This document shows, in pieces, positions 8,421 through 17,946 of a stretch of DNA of 64,000 nucleotides (the first letter of the stretch is position 1; the number at the start of each line of letters is the position of its first letter). The stretch is from the NCBI GenBank assembly GCA_037045645.1, contig JBAOIH010000001.1, positions 124,001 through 188,000 of the forward strand, written 5' to 3'. The notes below the pieces were generated by a model. It worked only from the letters and a program-made list of their open reading frames with translations. It did not search any database and had not been told where the DNA came from. The DNA comes from Nocardioides sp. (GTDB lineage Bacteria; Actinomycetota; Actinomycetes; Propionibacteriales; Nocardioidaceae). The position numbers and the translations under genes were made by a program.

Positions 8421-9633
8421 GTGTGGGACGGACCGACCGGCGAGCTGACCTATTCGGGTCTGCGGGTTATCGAGATCGCCCAAGACCCCCAGGGCGAGAT
8501 CGTCGGGAAACTCCTGGCTGATCAGGGAGCCGACGTGATCAAGGTGGAGCCGCCCGGGGGTGCCACGGGCCGCCACATCGGGCCGTACGCAGCAGGGCAC
8601 GAGGGCGACCTCGACCACAGCCTGCATTTTTGGACCTACAACACCGGCAAGTCCTCGGTCGTGCTCGACAGTGCCACCGAAGAGGGGCGGGCTCAGCGAG
8701 CAGCCCTGATCGCGAGCGCCGATGTCGTGATCACCAGCAGCAGCCCCGCCGGACTCGCCGCCGACGAGATCGATCCGGTGGCGCTGAGCGACCAGCACCC
8801 TTCGTTGATTGTCGTCTCCGTCTCGCCTTATGGCCTCACCGGTCCTTGGGCCGACCGTCGCTCCAGCGACCTGGTGGCGCTGGCTGCCGGCGGCATCTTG
8901 ATGAGCTGCGGCTACGACGATCACTCACTCCCGCCCGTACGCCCTGGCGGCAATCAGGGCTTCCAGATCGGAGCGAAGCTTCGGCCACCTCGGGCTGTTG
9001 CTCGCGCTGCTCGAACGGCAGGCCACGGGGCTGGGGCAGGTCGTCGATGTCTCCATGCACGAGGCCGTGGCGGTCAGTGGTGAGTTGGCCAACCCCTATT
9101 GGTTCTATCCGAAGGTGCTCCTGCAGCGTCAGACGTGTCGGCACGCGCAACCCTCGCCCACACAGCCCGCGCTCTTCGAGTGCGCCGATGGCGTGCAGGT
9201 CTACTTCGCGCTGATCCTCAGCGACGCTCGCACGTGGACCACCCTCGTCGAGTGGTTGGCCACGCTGGGACTGGATCTGGACCTCGGCGAAGAGAAGTAC
9301 CTCGCCTTGTCCTACCGCCAACAACACTTCAGCCACATCCAGACGATCATGGAGTCCTTTTTCTTGATGCAGGACTCCGACACCGTCTATCGCGAGGCAC
9401 AAAGCCGAGGTCTGCCGCTGGGGCCGGTGCTGGCCCCAGAGCAGTTGCTGGAGGACGAGCACCTTCGTGAGCGCGAATATTTCGTGGACGTGGAGGCCGG
9501 GGAGGGCATCGTCGCGCAGTTCTCCGGAGCGCCGTTCCGCTTCTCCTACGGCACCGGAGAGCCGAGCGCACCTCCCCGCTTGGACGAGCACGCAGCCATC
9601 CTCGATGAGCAGTTGGTGGGGCAGACGTCGTGA
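8421..9633 (+). CDS. Second CaiB/BaiF CoA-transferase, one frameshift
   Basis: About 403 residues once one extra A near 8976-8977 is ignored. The first part (8421 to about 8975) runs 'GLRVIEIAQDPQGEIVGKLL' through 'PGGNQGFQIGA'. The second frame resumes 'SFGHLGLLLALLERQATG' and reaches the stop at 9631-9633. Both halves align with consecutive parts of a CaiB-type protein, so this is one gene with a single-base insertion, most likely a sequence error. GTG start right after the previous stop, and a GTGA overlap with the thiolase downstream. No clear Asp-containing YMD motif was seen, so it could be a non-catalytic partner of the gene upstream. Confidence 0.85.
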
Positions 9634-10814
9634 CGAGCTATCGATGGATGCCGGACGCCTGCGCGATCGCAGGCATCGGCACGACCGAATACTCCAAAGC
9701 CAGTGGGGTCGGCGTGACCGCGCTCGCGGCCGATGCGACCTTGCGGGCGCTGCGCGATGCCGGGCTGACGCCTGGCGACGTCGACGGCTTCGTACGCAGT
9801 GACTACGACGAGGTCTCCCAGGTGGCGCTCGCCGATGCTCTGGGGATCGACGACATCTCGTATTGGGGACAGAGCGGCCCGGGAGGCTCGGGTCCGTGCG
9901 CCATGGTCGGGCAGGCCGTCGCCGCGGTGACCTCCGGTCAGGCGAGCACCGTCGTCGTCTACAGGGCACTCAACGGTCGTTCGGGTCGGCGGCTGGGCAA
10001 GGGCGTCTCCGTGCCTGGCGGCGTGGGGGGCAACTCGTCCTTCCTCGAACTCTTCTCGCCCTACGGCGTCACCTCGCCGGGCCAGTTCTTCGCGATGCTG
10101 GCGCGTCGCCACATGAGCGAGCACGGCCTCACCCAGGAGGCCCTCGCCGAGATCGCGATGGTGTGTCGTCGTCGGGCCAACGCGAACCCTGCAGCCCAGA
10201 TGTACGACCGCGAGCTCACGCTGGAGGACTACTACGCCTCGCGGATGATCTCCGACCCGCTGCGGCTCTTCGACTTCTGCCTGGAGACAGACGGCGCGTC
10301 GGCCGTCGTGGTCACCTCGGCTGAGCGTGCCCGTGATCTGGCGCAATCGCCCGCCCTGATCCGCTCGGTCGCGCAAGGGACGGGCGTACGCGTCGGGCCG
10401 GGCCAGATGTATCCCGTGCTGATGACGGAGTCTCTCGATCACCTGACCTCGCGCAGCACCGCGGCGCGGCTCTATGAGCGTGCGGGTCTGACCGCTGCCG
10501 ACGTCGACGTCGCGCAGATCTACGACTGCTTCACCATGACCGTCTATCTGCAACTGGCCGACTACGGCTTCTGCAAACCCGACGAGGTCTCCGCCTTTAT
10601 CGAGGGCGGTGGGCTCGACCTGGGCGGCCCGATCCCGATCAACACCGCTGGCGGCCAACTCTCCGAGGGATACATCCACGGCATGAACCACATCGTCGAA
10701 GGCGTACGACAGATTCGCGGCACGTCGACCTCGCAGGTGCCGGGAGCCGAAGTCTCCTTGGTCACCTCGGCCCCGCCGCCGGGTGCGAGCGCACTGATCC
10801 TGGTGGCGTCATGA
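9630..10814 (+). CDS. SCP-x / Ltp2-like thiolase-fold protein
   Basis: 394-residue thiolase-superfamily protein of the lipid-transfer-associated (SCP-x) branch. Features are the N-terminal 'CAIAGIGTTEYSK', a cysteine in GGSGPCAMVGQA where the thiolase nucleophile sits, 'DCFTMTVY', and the C-terminal NTAGGQLSEG followed by HGMNH. With a DUF35 partner this class performs thiolytic or retro-aldol cleavage of branched or steroid side-chain CoA esters (known Ltp2-DUF35 complexes). Here the DUF35 gene follows with an ATGA overlap, strongly suggesting a complex. Start GTG overlaps the CoA-transferase stop. Thiolase versus aldolase cannot be decided from sequence alone. Confidence 0.88.
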   Translation: MTSYRWMPDACAIAGIGTTEYSKASGVGVTALAADATLRALRDAGLTPGDVDGFVRSDYDEVSQVALADALGIDDISYWGQSGPGGSGPCAMVGQAVAAVTSGQASTVVVYRALNGRSGRRLGKGVSVPGGVGGNSSFLELFSPYGVTSPGQFFAMLARRHMSEHGLTQEALAEIAMVCRRRANANPAAQMYDRELTLEDYYASRMISDPLRLFDFCLETDGASAVVVTSAERARDLAQSPALIRSVAQGTGVRVGPGQMYPVLMTESLDHLTSRSTAARLYERAGLTAADVDVAQIYDCFTMTVYLQLADYGFCKPDEVSAFIEGGGLDLGGPIPINTAGGQLSEGYIHGMNHIVEGVRQIRGTSTSQVPGAEVSLVTSAPPPGASALILVAS

Positions 10815-11248
10815 GCGCCGACACCGCACTGGGTGCGGAGGTGGGTCTGCGTCCGGTCACCACAGACCCCGACACCCGAGGGATCTTCGAGGCAGCACGC
10901 GAAGGACGTCTGGTGGTGCAGGGGTGCTCGGCCTGTGGCCAGGTGCAACAGCCCCCGCGTCCGGTGTGTCGAGCATGTCTGGGCACCGACCTGACCTGGG
11001 TCGACCTGCCCGGGAGGGGAGTGGTGCACACCTGGACGGTCGTCGAGCACCAGATCAACCCGAGCTTCCCCGTGCCTTACACCACGATCCTGGTCGACGT
11101 CGATCCGGGCACCGGGCAGGACCCGGTGCGATTCCTCGGTCACCTGGCCGGGCGACCTGATCTGCACGTGGGAACGCCCGTCACGGTCGAATTCGTCGAC
11201 CTCGAGGACGACATCACTATCCCCAACTGGCAGTTGGCTGCCGACTGA
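10811..11248 (+). CDS. DUF35 OB-fold, zinc-ribbon partner of the thiolase/aldolase
   Basis: 145 residues. The N-terminal rubredoxin-like zinc ribbon has CSACG and CRAC, about 12 residues apart. It is followed by an OB-fold with 'GVVHTWTVVEHQINPSF', 'VDVDPGTG' and 'VTVEFVDL'. Proteins of this family bind the CoA ester and gate the active site of SCP-x-like partners. The ATGA overlap with the thiolase gene supports an obligate heteromer. The N-terminal 20 residues are poorly conserved. Confidence 0.92.
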   Translation: MSADTALGAEVGLRPVTTDPDTRGIFEAAREGRLVVQGCSACGQVQQPPRPVCRACLGTDLTWVDLPGRGVVHTWTVVEHQINPSFPVPYTTILVDVDPGTGQDPVRFLGHLAGRPDLHVGTPVTVEFVDLEDDITIPNWQLAAD

Positions 11249-11294
11249 TTCCGCGCCGCAGCTCACTCGGCGCGCCTGACGCAAGGAGCATTCC

Positions 11295-12596
11295 ATGGCC
11301 TGGGACTTCCAGACCGACCCCGAATACCAGGAGAAGCTCGACTGGGTCGAGCAGTTCATCCGCGAAGAGGTCGAACCCGCCGACCGGATGTACGAGCACC
11401 CGCTTGACATGGCCGACCCCGTACGCAACGCGCTGATCAAGCCGCTGCAACAGCAGGTCCGCGACCGGGAGTTGTGGGCCTGCCACCTTGGTCCGGAACT
11501 GGGTGGGCCGGGTTATGGACAACTCAAGCTCGCGTTGCTCAACGAACGCATCGGCACGACTCTCAGCGGTCCTGTCGTCTTCGGCACGCAGGCGCCGGAC
11601 TCGGGCAACGCTGAGGTATTGGCCCACTTCGGCTCCGACGAACTCAAGGAGAGATTCCTCAAGCCGCTGCTGGCCGGGGAGATCGCGTCGTGCTTCTCCA
11701 TGACCGAGCCCACCGGCGGTTCGGACCCCACGTCGTTCCAGTGCCGCGCGGTCCGCGACGGCGACCACTACGTCGTCAACGGCGAGAAGTGGTTCTCGTC
11801 GAACGCCCGCTTCGCGTCCTTCCTGGTGCTGATGGCGGTCACCGACCCAGACGCAGAGCGCCACCGCCGCGCCTCGATGTTCATCGTGCCCACAGACACC
11901 CCGGGGATCGAGATCGTCCGCAATGTCGGGGTGACCGGACACGCGGGCCACCAGGGCACGCACGCCTACGTCCGCTACACCGACGTCAAGGTCCCGGTCG
12001 CGAACCTCCTCGGCGAGGAGGGCGACGGCTTCAAGGTTGCTCAGGTGCGCCTGGGTGGCGGCCGGATTCACCATGCGATGCGCACGGTGGCGCTCGTACG
12101 CCGGTCCCTCGACATGATGCTGGAACGCGCCGTGTCTCGCGAGACCCGGGGCCAGCGCCTGGGCGACCTGCAACTGGTGCAGGAGATGATCGCCGACTCG
12201 TGGGTGCAGTTGGAGCAGTTCCGTCTCTTCGTCCTCCAGACAGCCTGGAAGATCGACCAGCTCAAGGACTACAAACTCGTCATCAAGGACATCGCCGGGG
12301 TCAAGGTCGCCATGCCCAAGGTGCTCCAGGATGTGGCCGGTCGTGCCCTGCAGTTGCACGGTTCGTTGGGCATCTCCACGGAGATGCCGTTCGGCAAATA
12401 CGTCCTCGAGAGCTTCCATATGGCGATCGCGGACGGCGCCACCGAGATCCACAAGCAGTCGGTCGCCAAGCAGTTGCTGCGTGGCGTGCAGCCCGCGCCC
12501 GACCTGTTCCCCTCGCAGCATGGATTGCGCCTGCAGGAGCAGGCCGAAGCAAAGTTCGCCGAGGCGCTCGCGGACCTGCGAAGCGCGGGGGCCTAG
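11295..12596 (+). CDS. Acyl-CoA dehydrogenase, ACAD10/11-like
   Basis: 433 residues with a good AGGAG 7-11 bases before the ATG. Motifs are 'CHLGPELGGPGYGQ', 'FSMTEPTGGSDPT', 'VVNGEKWFSSNA' and 'LQLHGSLGIS'. Near the C terminus the sequence is AIADGATEIHKQ, where medium-chain enzymes have LYEGTNEIQ. This DG(A/P)xE variant is typical of the ACAD10/11 group. In that group the dehydrogenase fold can act on 4-phospho-acyl-CoA made by an APH-type kinase, and an APH-type kinase is encoded at 21.7 kb. Simple dehydrogenation remains possible. It is followed 4 bases later by a second dehydrogenase gene. Confidence 0.9.
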   Translation: MAWDFQTDPEYQEKLDWVEQFIREEVEPADRMYEHPLDMADPVRNALIKPLQQQVRDRELWACHLGPELGGPGYGQLKLALLNERIGTTLSGPVVFGTQAPDSGNAEVLAHFGSDELKERFLKPLLAGEIASCFSMTEPTGGSDPTSFQCRAVRDGDHYVVNGEKWFSSNARFASFLVLMAVTDPDAERHRRASMFIVPTDTPGIEIVRNVGVTGHAGHQGTHAYVRYTDVKVPVANLLGEEGDGFKVAQVRLGGGRIHHAMRTVALVRRSLDMMLERAVSRETRGQRLGDLQLVQEMIADSWVQLEQFRLFVLQTAWKIDQLKDYKLVIKDIAGVKVAMPKVLQDVAGRALQLHGSLGISTEMPFGKYVLESFHMAIADGATEIHKQSVAKQLLRGVQPAPDLFPSQHGLRLQEQAEAKFAEALADLRSAGA

Positions 12597-12600
12597 GTCA

Positions 12601-13686
12601 ATGATTCTGGATGACTCCGAGGGTGTGGAGCTGCGCGCCGAACTCACCTCCGTGCTGGCCAGGCTGTTCGAGCGGGTTGCTCCTCTCGACCAGTCGGTCG
12701 CCCGCGCCGAGATGGCGATCGAGCGTGGCTATGACCGAGAACTCTGGGAGCGCCTCAACGGTGAGGTCGGAATCGTCGGGCTCGTGGTGCCGGAGGAACT
12801 CGGTGGTGCCGGAGCGGGCCTCGCCGAGGCAGCGGTCGTGTCCGAGTTGGTGGGACGGCGAGCGGACGCGTTGCCCTGGCTGGGCACGTTGCTGTGCGTA
12901 CAGGCCCTCGCGACCAGCGGCGGCGAGGCCGCGCAGCGTTGGCTCGAGCCCCTCGTCGAGGGTCGAGCGATCGGCACCGTCAGCTGGGCCGAGGGGCTCC
13001 TGGCCAAGGACGACGACAATGGCTGGCAGGTCTCCGGCGAGGTCGACCTCGTTGTTGACGGCAGCACTGCGGACGTGTTGATCGCCCGTGCCGAGACAGA
13101 CGATGCGCGTCGATGGTTCGCCGTCGATCTGTCGGAAGCGACGCGCACTCGGCGGGACTGTCTCGACCTGACGCGAGATCTCACTCACCTGTCCTTGTCG
13201 GGTGTTCGCGCCACCGCACTGGAGGCCGACGAATCGCTCGGGGGAACTCTCACTGACTACGCGACGGTCGCGTTGGCCGTCGAGCAACTGGGCGTCGCGG
13301 AACAATGCGTGGAAGACGCGGTCGCGTACGCCGGGACGCGTGAGCAGTTCGGAAGAACCATCGGCTCCTTCCAGGCGGTGAAGCACACGCTGGCCGACCT
13401 GGCGACCGAGGCAGACCTGGCCAGGTCACTGGTCGAGCATGCTCTCTGGGCGTCGACCGCCGATCCCACCCGATTCAGTGAGGCCGCTGCGATGGCGATG
13501 CTGGCGGCGTCGGGGGCGGCCGTCACGGCGTCGGCCGAGAACGTCCAGATCCATGGCGGGATCGGGTTCAGCTGGGAGCATCGCGCCCACCTCTACTTCC
13601 GCAAGGCGCGCAGCAACGAGGTGCTCCTGGGTGGCCGCGCCGTACACGTCGAGCGAGTCCTCGCCGCGCACCTGGTGGCGTCGTGA
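12601..13686 (+). CDS. Acyl-CoA dehydrogenase family protein, short divergent type
   Basis: 361 residues, starting at ATG 12601 just after the TAG of the preceding dehydrogenase. The FAD-binding middle domain is degenerate (SWAEGLLAKDDDNGW where TEPxxGSD is usual). The C-terminal domain is clear: 'AYAGTREQFGRTIGSFQAVKH' and IHGGIGFSWEH. No C-terminal catalytic glutamate is evident. Proteins like this are often the partner subunit of heterotetrameric FadE pairs in steroid side-chain catabolism; the adjacent dehydrogenase is the likely partner. GTGA overlap with the ferredoxin reductase. Confidence 0.87.
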   Translation: MILDDSEGVELRAELTSVLARLFERVAPLDQSVARAEMAIERGYDRELWERLNGEVGIVGLVVPEELGGAGAGLAEAAVVSELVGRRADALPWLGTLLCVQALATSGGEAAQRWLEPLVEGRAIGTVSWAEGLLAKDDDNGWQVSGEVDLVVDGSTADVLIARAETDDARRWFAVDLSEATRTRRDCLDLTRDLTHLSLSGVRATALEADESLGGTLTDYATVALAVEQLGVAEQCVEDAVAYAGTREQFGRTIGSFQAVKHTLADLATEADLARSLVEHALWASTADPTRFSEAAAMAMLAASGAAVTASAENVQIHGGIGFSWEHRAHLYFRKARSNEVLLGGRAVHVERVLAAHLVAS

Positions 13687-14852
13687 CCGGAGGTCCCCAG
13701 CGGGTGGTCGTGGTCGGTGCCGGCCTGGGCGGCGGGCGTACGTGCGCTGCGCTGCGCGCTGCCGGCTTCGAGGGCGAGTTGACTCTCGTGGGGGCCGAGC
13801 AGCACGCGCCTTATGACCGGCCGCCGCTGACCAAGGGCGTCCTGACGCAAGCCAGCGATCCCGACCTCGGCCTCGACCTGGCCGAGCTGCGCGTCGACTT
13901 CCTGCCAGGCGTCCGTGCGACCGGCCTCGATCTGGCGCAACGCACGCTGGCGACCGACGCCGGGGAACAGCCGTACGACGCCCTCGTGCTGGCCACGGGC
14001 GCCTCCCCGATCCGGCTGCCCGGAGACGGTCCGCAGGTGACCATCCGCACGCTCGACGATGCCGTGGCGCTTCGCGACCGACTGCGACCGGGGAGCCGAC
14101 TGGCGATCATCGGCGCCGGGTGGATCGGCGCCGAGATCGCAACCGCCGCCGTCGGGCTCGGCGCCCACGTCACCTGCCTCGAAGGAGCGGACGCACCTCT
14201 GGCAGGCCCTCTCGGGTCCGAGGTCGGACGACTGCTCCTGCCGTGGTGGCACGACGTGGATCTGCGACTGGGTGTCCAGGTGGCCTCGGTGGAGCGTGAC
14301 GGCGTACGACTGGTGGGCGGAGAGCTGGTGCCGGCCGACACGGTGCTGACCGCGATCGGCGTACGCCCCGAGGTGGGATGGCTCGCGCACAGCGGCCTGG
14401 AGATGGCCGCCGGCGGGGTCGCCGTGGACTCGGATCGACGCACCAGCGACCCACACGTCTACGCGATCGGCGATGCCGCGGCACGTTGGTCGGACTCCCT
14501 CGCAGCGAGGGTGCACTCGGGACACTGGGACGAGGCCGTCAACGGCGCCATCGCCGTCGCCGCCACGATCGTGGGCAAACCCCAAGGCCTCGACGAGGTC
14601 CCCTACTTCTGGTCCGACCAGTTCGGCCGCAAGATCCAGTACGTCGGCCAGCACCGTCCCAGCGACACCCTGGTGATGCGAACCCACGATGACCCGGCCA
14701 AGTGGGGAGCCGCCTGGCTCGACGACCACGGCCGCCTCACCGCGCACGTCAGCGTCGGATTCCCGCGCGCCATGGTCGGTGCCCGCATGGCCATCCAGGA
14801 GCGTCGTCCGATCGACCCGGAGCGATGTCGCGATCTCGCGGCTGCCCTGTAG
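13683..14852 (+). CDS. NAD(P)H-ferredoxin reductase (Rhodocoxin/putidaredoxin reductase type)
   Basis: 389 residues. Two dinucleotide-binding motifs occur: GAGLGGG near the N terminus for FAD and GAGWIGAE mid-protein for NAD(P)H. YDRPPLTK and 'ADTVLTAIGVRPE' are conserved, as is the C-terminal YFWSDQFG of oxygenase-coupled reductases. GTG start with GTGA overlap. It should pass electrons from NAD(P)H to the ferredoxin at 4857-5066 and then to the P450, giving a complete class I P450 system in one operon. Confidence 0.93.
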   Translation: MTGGPQRVVVVGAGLGGGRTCAALRAAGFEGELTLVGAEQHAPYDRPPLTKGVLTQASDPDLGLDLAELRVDFLPGVRATGLDLAQRTLATDAGEQPYDALVLATGASPIRLPGDGPQVTIRTLDDAVALRDRLRPGSRLAIIGAGWIGAEIATAAVGLGAHVTCLEGADAPLAGPLGSEVGRLLLPWWHDVDLRLGVQVASVERDGVRLVGGELVPADTVLTAIGVRPEVGWLAHSGLEMAAGGVAVDSDRRTSDPHVYAIGDAAARWSDSLAARVHSGHWDEAVNGAIAVAATIVGKPQGLDEVPYFWSDQFGRKIQYVGQHRPSDTLVMRTHDDPAKWGAAWLDDHGRLTAHVSVGFPRAMVGARMAIQERRPIDPERCRDLAAAL

Positions 14853-14882
14853 ACCCCCAGAACTCCACGAGAGAGAACGCAC

Positions 14883-16811
14883 GTGAGCAAAGACAGTCCC
14901 GAGGCTCTTCGCCGAGTCGTGATCCGCTTCGCGGGCGACTCCGGCGACGGCATGCAACTCACGGGCGAGCGCTTCACCAGCCAGGCAGCCGTACTCGGCA
15001 ACGACCTGGCCACCATGCCGGACTTCCCGGCCGAGATCCGTGCACCGCGAGGCACGCTGCCCGGCGTCTCGTCCTTCCAGATCCAGATCGCCGACCACGA
15101 CATCCTGACTCCAGGTGACCACCCCGACGTCCTGGTCGCGATGAACCCGGCGGCGTTGAAGGCCAACCTCGGCGACCTGCGCCCCGGCGGGACGCTGATC
15201 GTGAACACCGACGAGTTCACGCCCAGGAATCTGGCCAAGGTCGGGTACGACCACAACCCCCTCGAAGGGGACGCGTTGGCCGACTGGACCCTGCACACGG
15301 TCGCCATGGCGAAGTTGACCCTGGGGGCCGTCGAGTCAGCCGGCGTCAGCAAGAAGGACGGGGAGCGGGCCAAGAACATGTTCGCCCTCGGCCTGGTGTG
15401 CTGGATGTTCGCGCGACCCACCGACGAGACCGAGCAGTCCATCCGCGCCAAGTTCGCGAAGGCGCCGCAGGTGGCCGAGGCCAATCTGCTGGCATTCCGG
15501 GCGGGCTGGAACTACGGCGAGACCACCGAAGCCTTCGCCACCAGATATCAGGTCGCGCGGGCCCGGCTGGCTCCTGGCACCTATCGACAGATCTCCGGCA
15601 ACCGCGCGCTCGCCCAAGGCCTGGTCGCAGCCAGCCAACTTTCCGGCCTGCCTCTTGTGCTGGGGAGTTATCCGATCACCCCGGCCTCCGACATCCTGCA
15701 CGAGTTGAGCAAACTCGCGGACCTCGGCGTGACGACCATGCAGGTCGAGGACGAGATCGCGGCGATCAGTGCAGCGATAGGAGCCTCCCTCGGGGGTGCC
15801 TTGGCGGTGACCTCGACGTCGGGCCCCGGCCTGTCGCTGAAGTCGGAGGCGCTCGGGCTTGCCGTCATGGTCGAGATCCCACTCGTGCTGGTCGATGTCC
15901 AGCGCGGCGGCCCCTCGACCGGGCTGCCCACCCGCACCGAGCAGTCGGATCTCCTGCAGGCGGTCTATGGCCGCAACGGCGAGTCGCCAGTGCCGGTGAT
16001 CGCCGCGAGTTCGCCCGCTGACGCGTTCGACTCTGCGCTCGAGGCAGCACGAATCGCCATCACCTATCGCACTCCGGTGATCTTGTTGTCCGACGGCGCC
16101 ATCGGCAACGGCGTCGAGCCATGGCGGATTCCGGCACTCGCCGACCTGGACCCGATCGAGCCCGATTACGTCACCGAGGTGTCTGTGCGCACGAAGTATC
16201 AGCCGTACGCACGCGACCCGCACACGCTGGCGCGCGCGATGACCCTGCCCGGCACCCCGGGTGCGACCCATCGGCTCGGCGGCCTGGAGAAGGCCAACGG
16301 CTCGGGCGCGATCTCCTATGACGCGGCCAACCACGACCTGATGGTGCGGCTGCGCCACGAGCGCATCGCCGGCATCGAGGTCCCGGATGCGGTGGTGGAC
16401 GATCCGTCCGGTGTCGCCGACCTGCTCGTGGTCGGCTGGGGAAGTTCGGCCGGACCGATCGGGGAGGCGTGCCGCTTGCTGCGCGAGACCGGCGTGCACG
16501 TGGCGCACCTGCACCTTCGCCATCTCAACCCGTTCCCGGCCAACCTCGGACACCTGCTGGGCAGTTACCACCGCGTGGTGGCACCGGAGATGAATCTCGG
16601 CCAGCTCGCCCAGATGCTGCGAGCCACCTATCTGGTGGACGTCACGCCGATCACCAAGGTGCGCGGAGAGTCGTTCACCTCGGTCGAGTTGGCCCACGCC
16701 TTCAACCAGGCACGTGAAGGCACGCTCGGAGTCCATGAGGGTGGCAAGGCAGCAGCCGCGCGCGCTCAGATCATTGCCCGTCCCCGGGTGCTGCAGGAGG
16801 AAATGGCATGA
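14883..16811 (+). CDS. korA: 2-oxoacid:ferredoxin oxidoreductase, gamma-alpha fused subunit
   Basis: 642 residues. The N-terminal gamma domain (about 1-190, starting VIRFAGDSGDGMQLTGE) is fused to the pyruvate-ferredoxin-oxidoreductase-type alpha domain ('LGSYPITPASDILHEL', 'VEDEIAAISAAIGAS', 'TSTSGPGLSLKSEA'). With KorB it oxidatively decarboxylates a 2-oxoacid, classically 2-oxoglutarate, to acyl-CoA with reduction of ferredoxin. Start GTG 14883; ATGA overlap with korB. Its place inside a catabolic operon with a P450 ferredoxin is unusual: it may act on a pathway 2-oxoacid and may also feed electrons to the ferredoxin. A housekeeping role captured by the operon is the alternative. Confidence 0.94.
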   Translation: MSKDSPEALRRVVIRFAGDSGDGMQLTGERFTSQAAVLGNDLATMPDFPAEIRAPRGTLPGVSSFQIQIADHDILTPGDHPDVLVAMNPAALKANLGDLRPGGTLIVNTDEFTPRNLAKVGYDHNPLEGDALADWTLHTVAMAKLTLGAVESAGVSKKDGERAKNMFALGLVCWMFARPTDETEQSIRAKFAKAPQVAEANLLAFRAGWNYGETTEAFATRYQVARARLAPGTYRQISGNRALAQGLVAASQLSGLPLVLGSYPITPASDILHELSKLADLGVTTMQVEDEIAAISAAIGASLGGALAVTSTSGPGLSLKSEALGLAVMVEIPLVLVDVQRGGPSTGLPTRTEQSDLLQAVYGRNGESPVPVIAASSPADAFDSALEAARIAITYRTPVILLSDGAIGNGVEPWRIPALADLDPIEPDYVTEVSVRTKYQPYARDPHTLARAMTLPGTPGATHRLGGLEKANGSGAISYDAANHDLMVRLRHERIAGIEVPDAVVDDPSGVADLLVVGWGSSAGPIGEACRLLRETGVHVAHLHLRHLNPFPANLGHLLGSYHRVVAPEMNLGQLAQMLRATYLVDVTPITKVRGESFTSVELAHAFNQAREGTLGVHEGGKAAAARAQIIARPRVLQEEMA

Positions 16812-17888
16812 CGACTTCCACGACTCAATCCCTGATCGGACAGGATCTCGGACTGAGCGCGACAGCATTGGTGCCTGCTGCGGACGCGCCGTTGACCGCC
16901 AAGGAGTTCGCGACCGATCAGGAGGTGCGCTGGTGCCCTGGTTGTGGTGACTACGCGATCCTGGCCACGGTCAAGAACGTCTTGCCCACGCTCGGCATCA
17001 AGCGCGAGAACATGATGTTCGTCTCCGGCATCGGGTGCTCGTCACGCTTCCCCTACTACGTCGATACCTATGGGATCCACTCGATCCATGGTCGTGCGCC
17101 GGCCGTTGCGACCGGACTCGCGGTGACGCGGCCCGATCTCTCCGTCTGGGTCATCACTGGTGACGGTGACGCCTTGTCCATCGGAGGCAATCACCTGATC
17201 CACGCGCTGCGCCGCAACGTCAACCTCACGATCCTGCTCTTCAACAACCGGATCTATGGCCTGACCAAGGGCCAGTACTCCCCGACCTCGGAGACAGGCA
17301 AGATCACCAAGTCGACACCACAGGGCTCGGTCGATCAACCCTTCAACCCGTTGGCATTGGCGCTTGGGGCCGAGGCCACCTTCGTGGCTCGGGCGCTCGA
17401 CAGTGATCGGGCCGGGTTGGCGGACGTGCTGCAGCAGGCGGCGACCCATCGGGGCGCCGCACTGGTGGAGATCTATCAGGATTGTCCTATCTTCAACGAC
17501 GGCTCGTTCGACCTGCTGCGTCGCGAGGGCGCCGAACAGCGGCTGATCGCGCTGCGCCATGGGGCACCGATCGTCTTCGGTGCCGACGGCGAACGCTGTG
17601 TGGTGCGGGTCGGATCCCGACTCAAGGTCGCCTCGACCGCAGACGTGTCCGAGGCCGACATCGTGGTGCACGACGCGCTCACCGATGACCCGGAGTACGC
17701 CTACGCGTTGGCCCGACTCTCCTCGCAAGACCTCGACCACGTCGTGAGTGGCGTGCTGCGAGCGACGCAGCGCCCGGCCTACGACGATCTGGTGCGCGCC
17801 CAGGTGTCGGGTCCGACGCCTGGTTCCCTCGGAAGGAATTGCGGCGACACAGCGACTGATGAACGGGACGGACACATGGACAGTGTGA
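16808..17888 (+). CDS. korB: 2-oxoacid:ferredoxin oxidoreductase beta subunit (frameshift near 3' end)
   Basis: About 359 residues after correction. ThDP-binding beta subunit: cluster cysteines in RWCPGCGDY, the GDGDALSIGGNH motif, and 'LLFNNRIYGLTKGQYSPTS'. In the raw reading frame the end is an arginine-rich tail running to 17950. One extra C in the CCC at 17826-17828 explains this: in the shifted frame the protein ends 'RLMNGTDTWTV' and stops at 17886-17888, which is the normal KorB terminus. The long tail is therefore an artefact. The corrected stop leaves 58 bases before the GntR gene. Confidence 0.92.
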
Positions 17889-17946
17889 GGGTGGAACGAC
17901 GACGCCCCATGCCGAGCCGACACCGTCTCGGTGGTCAGGAGGACCA

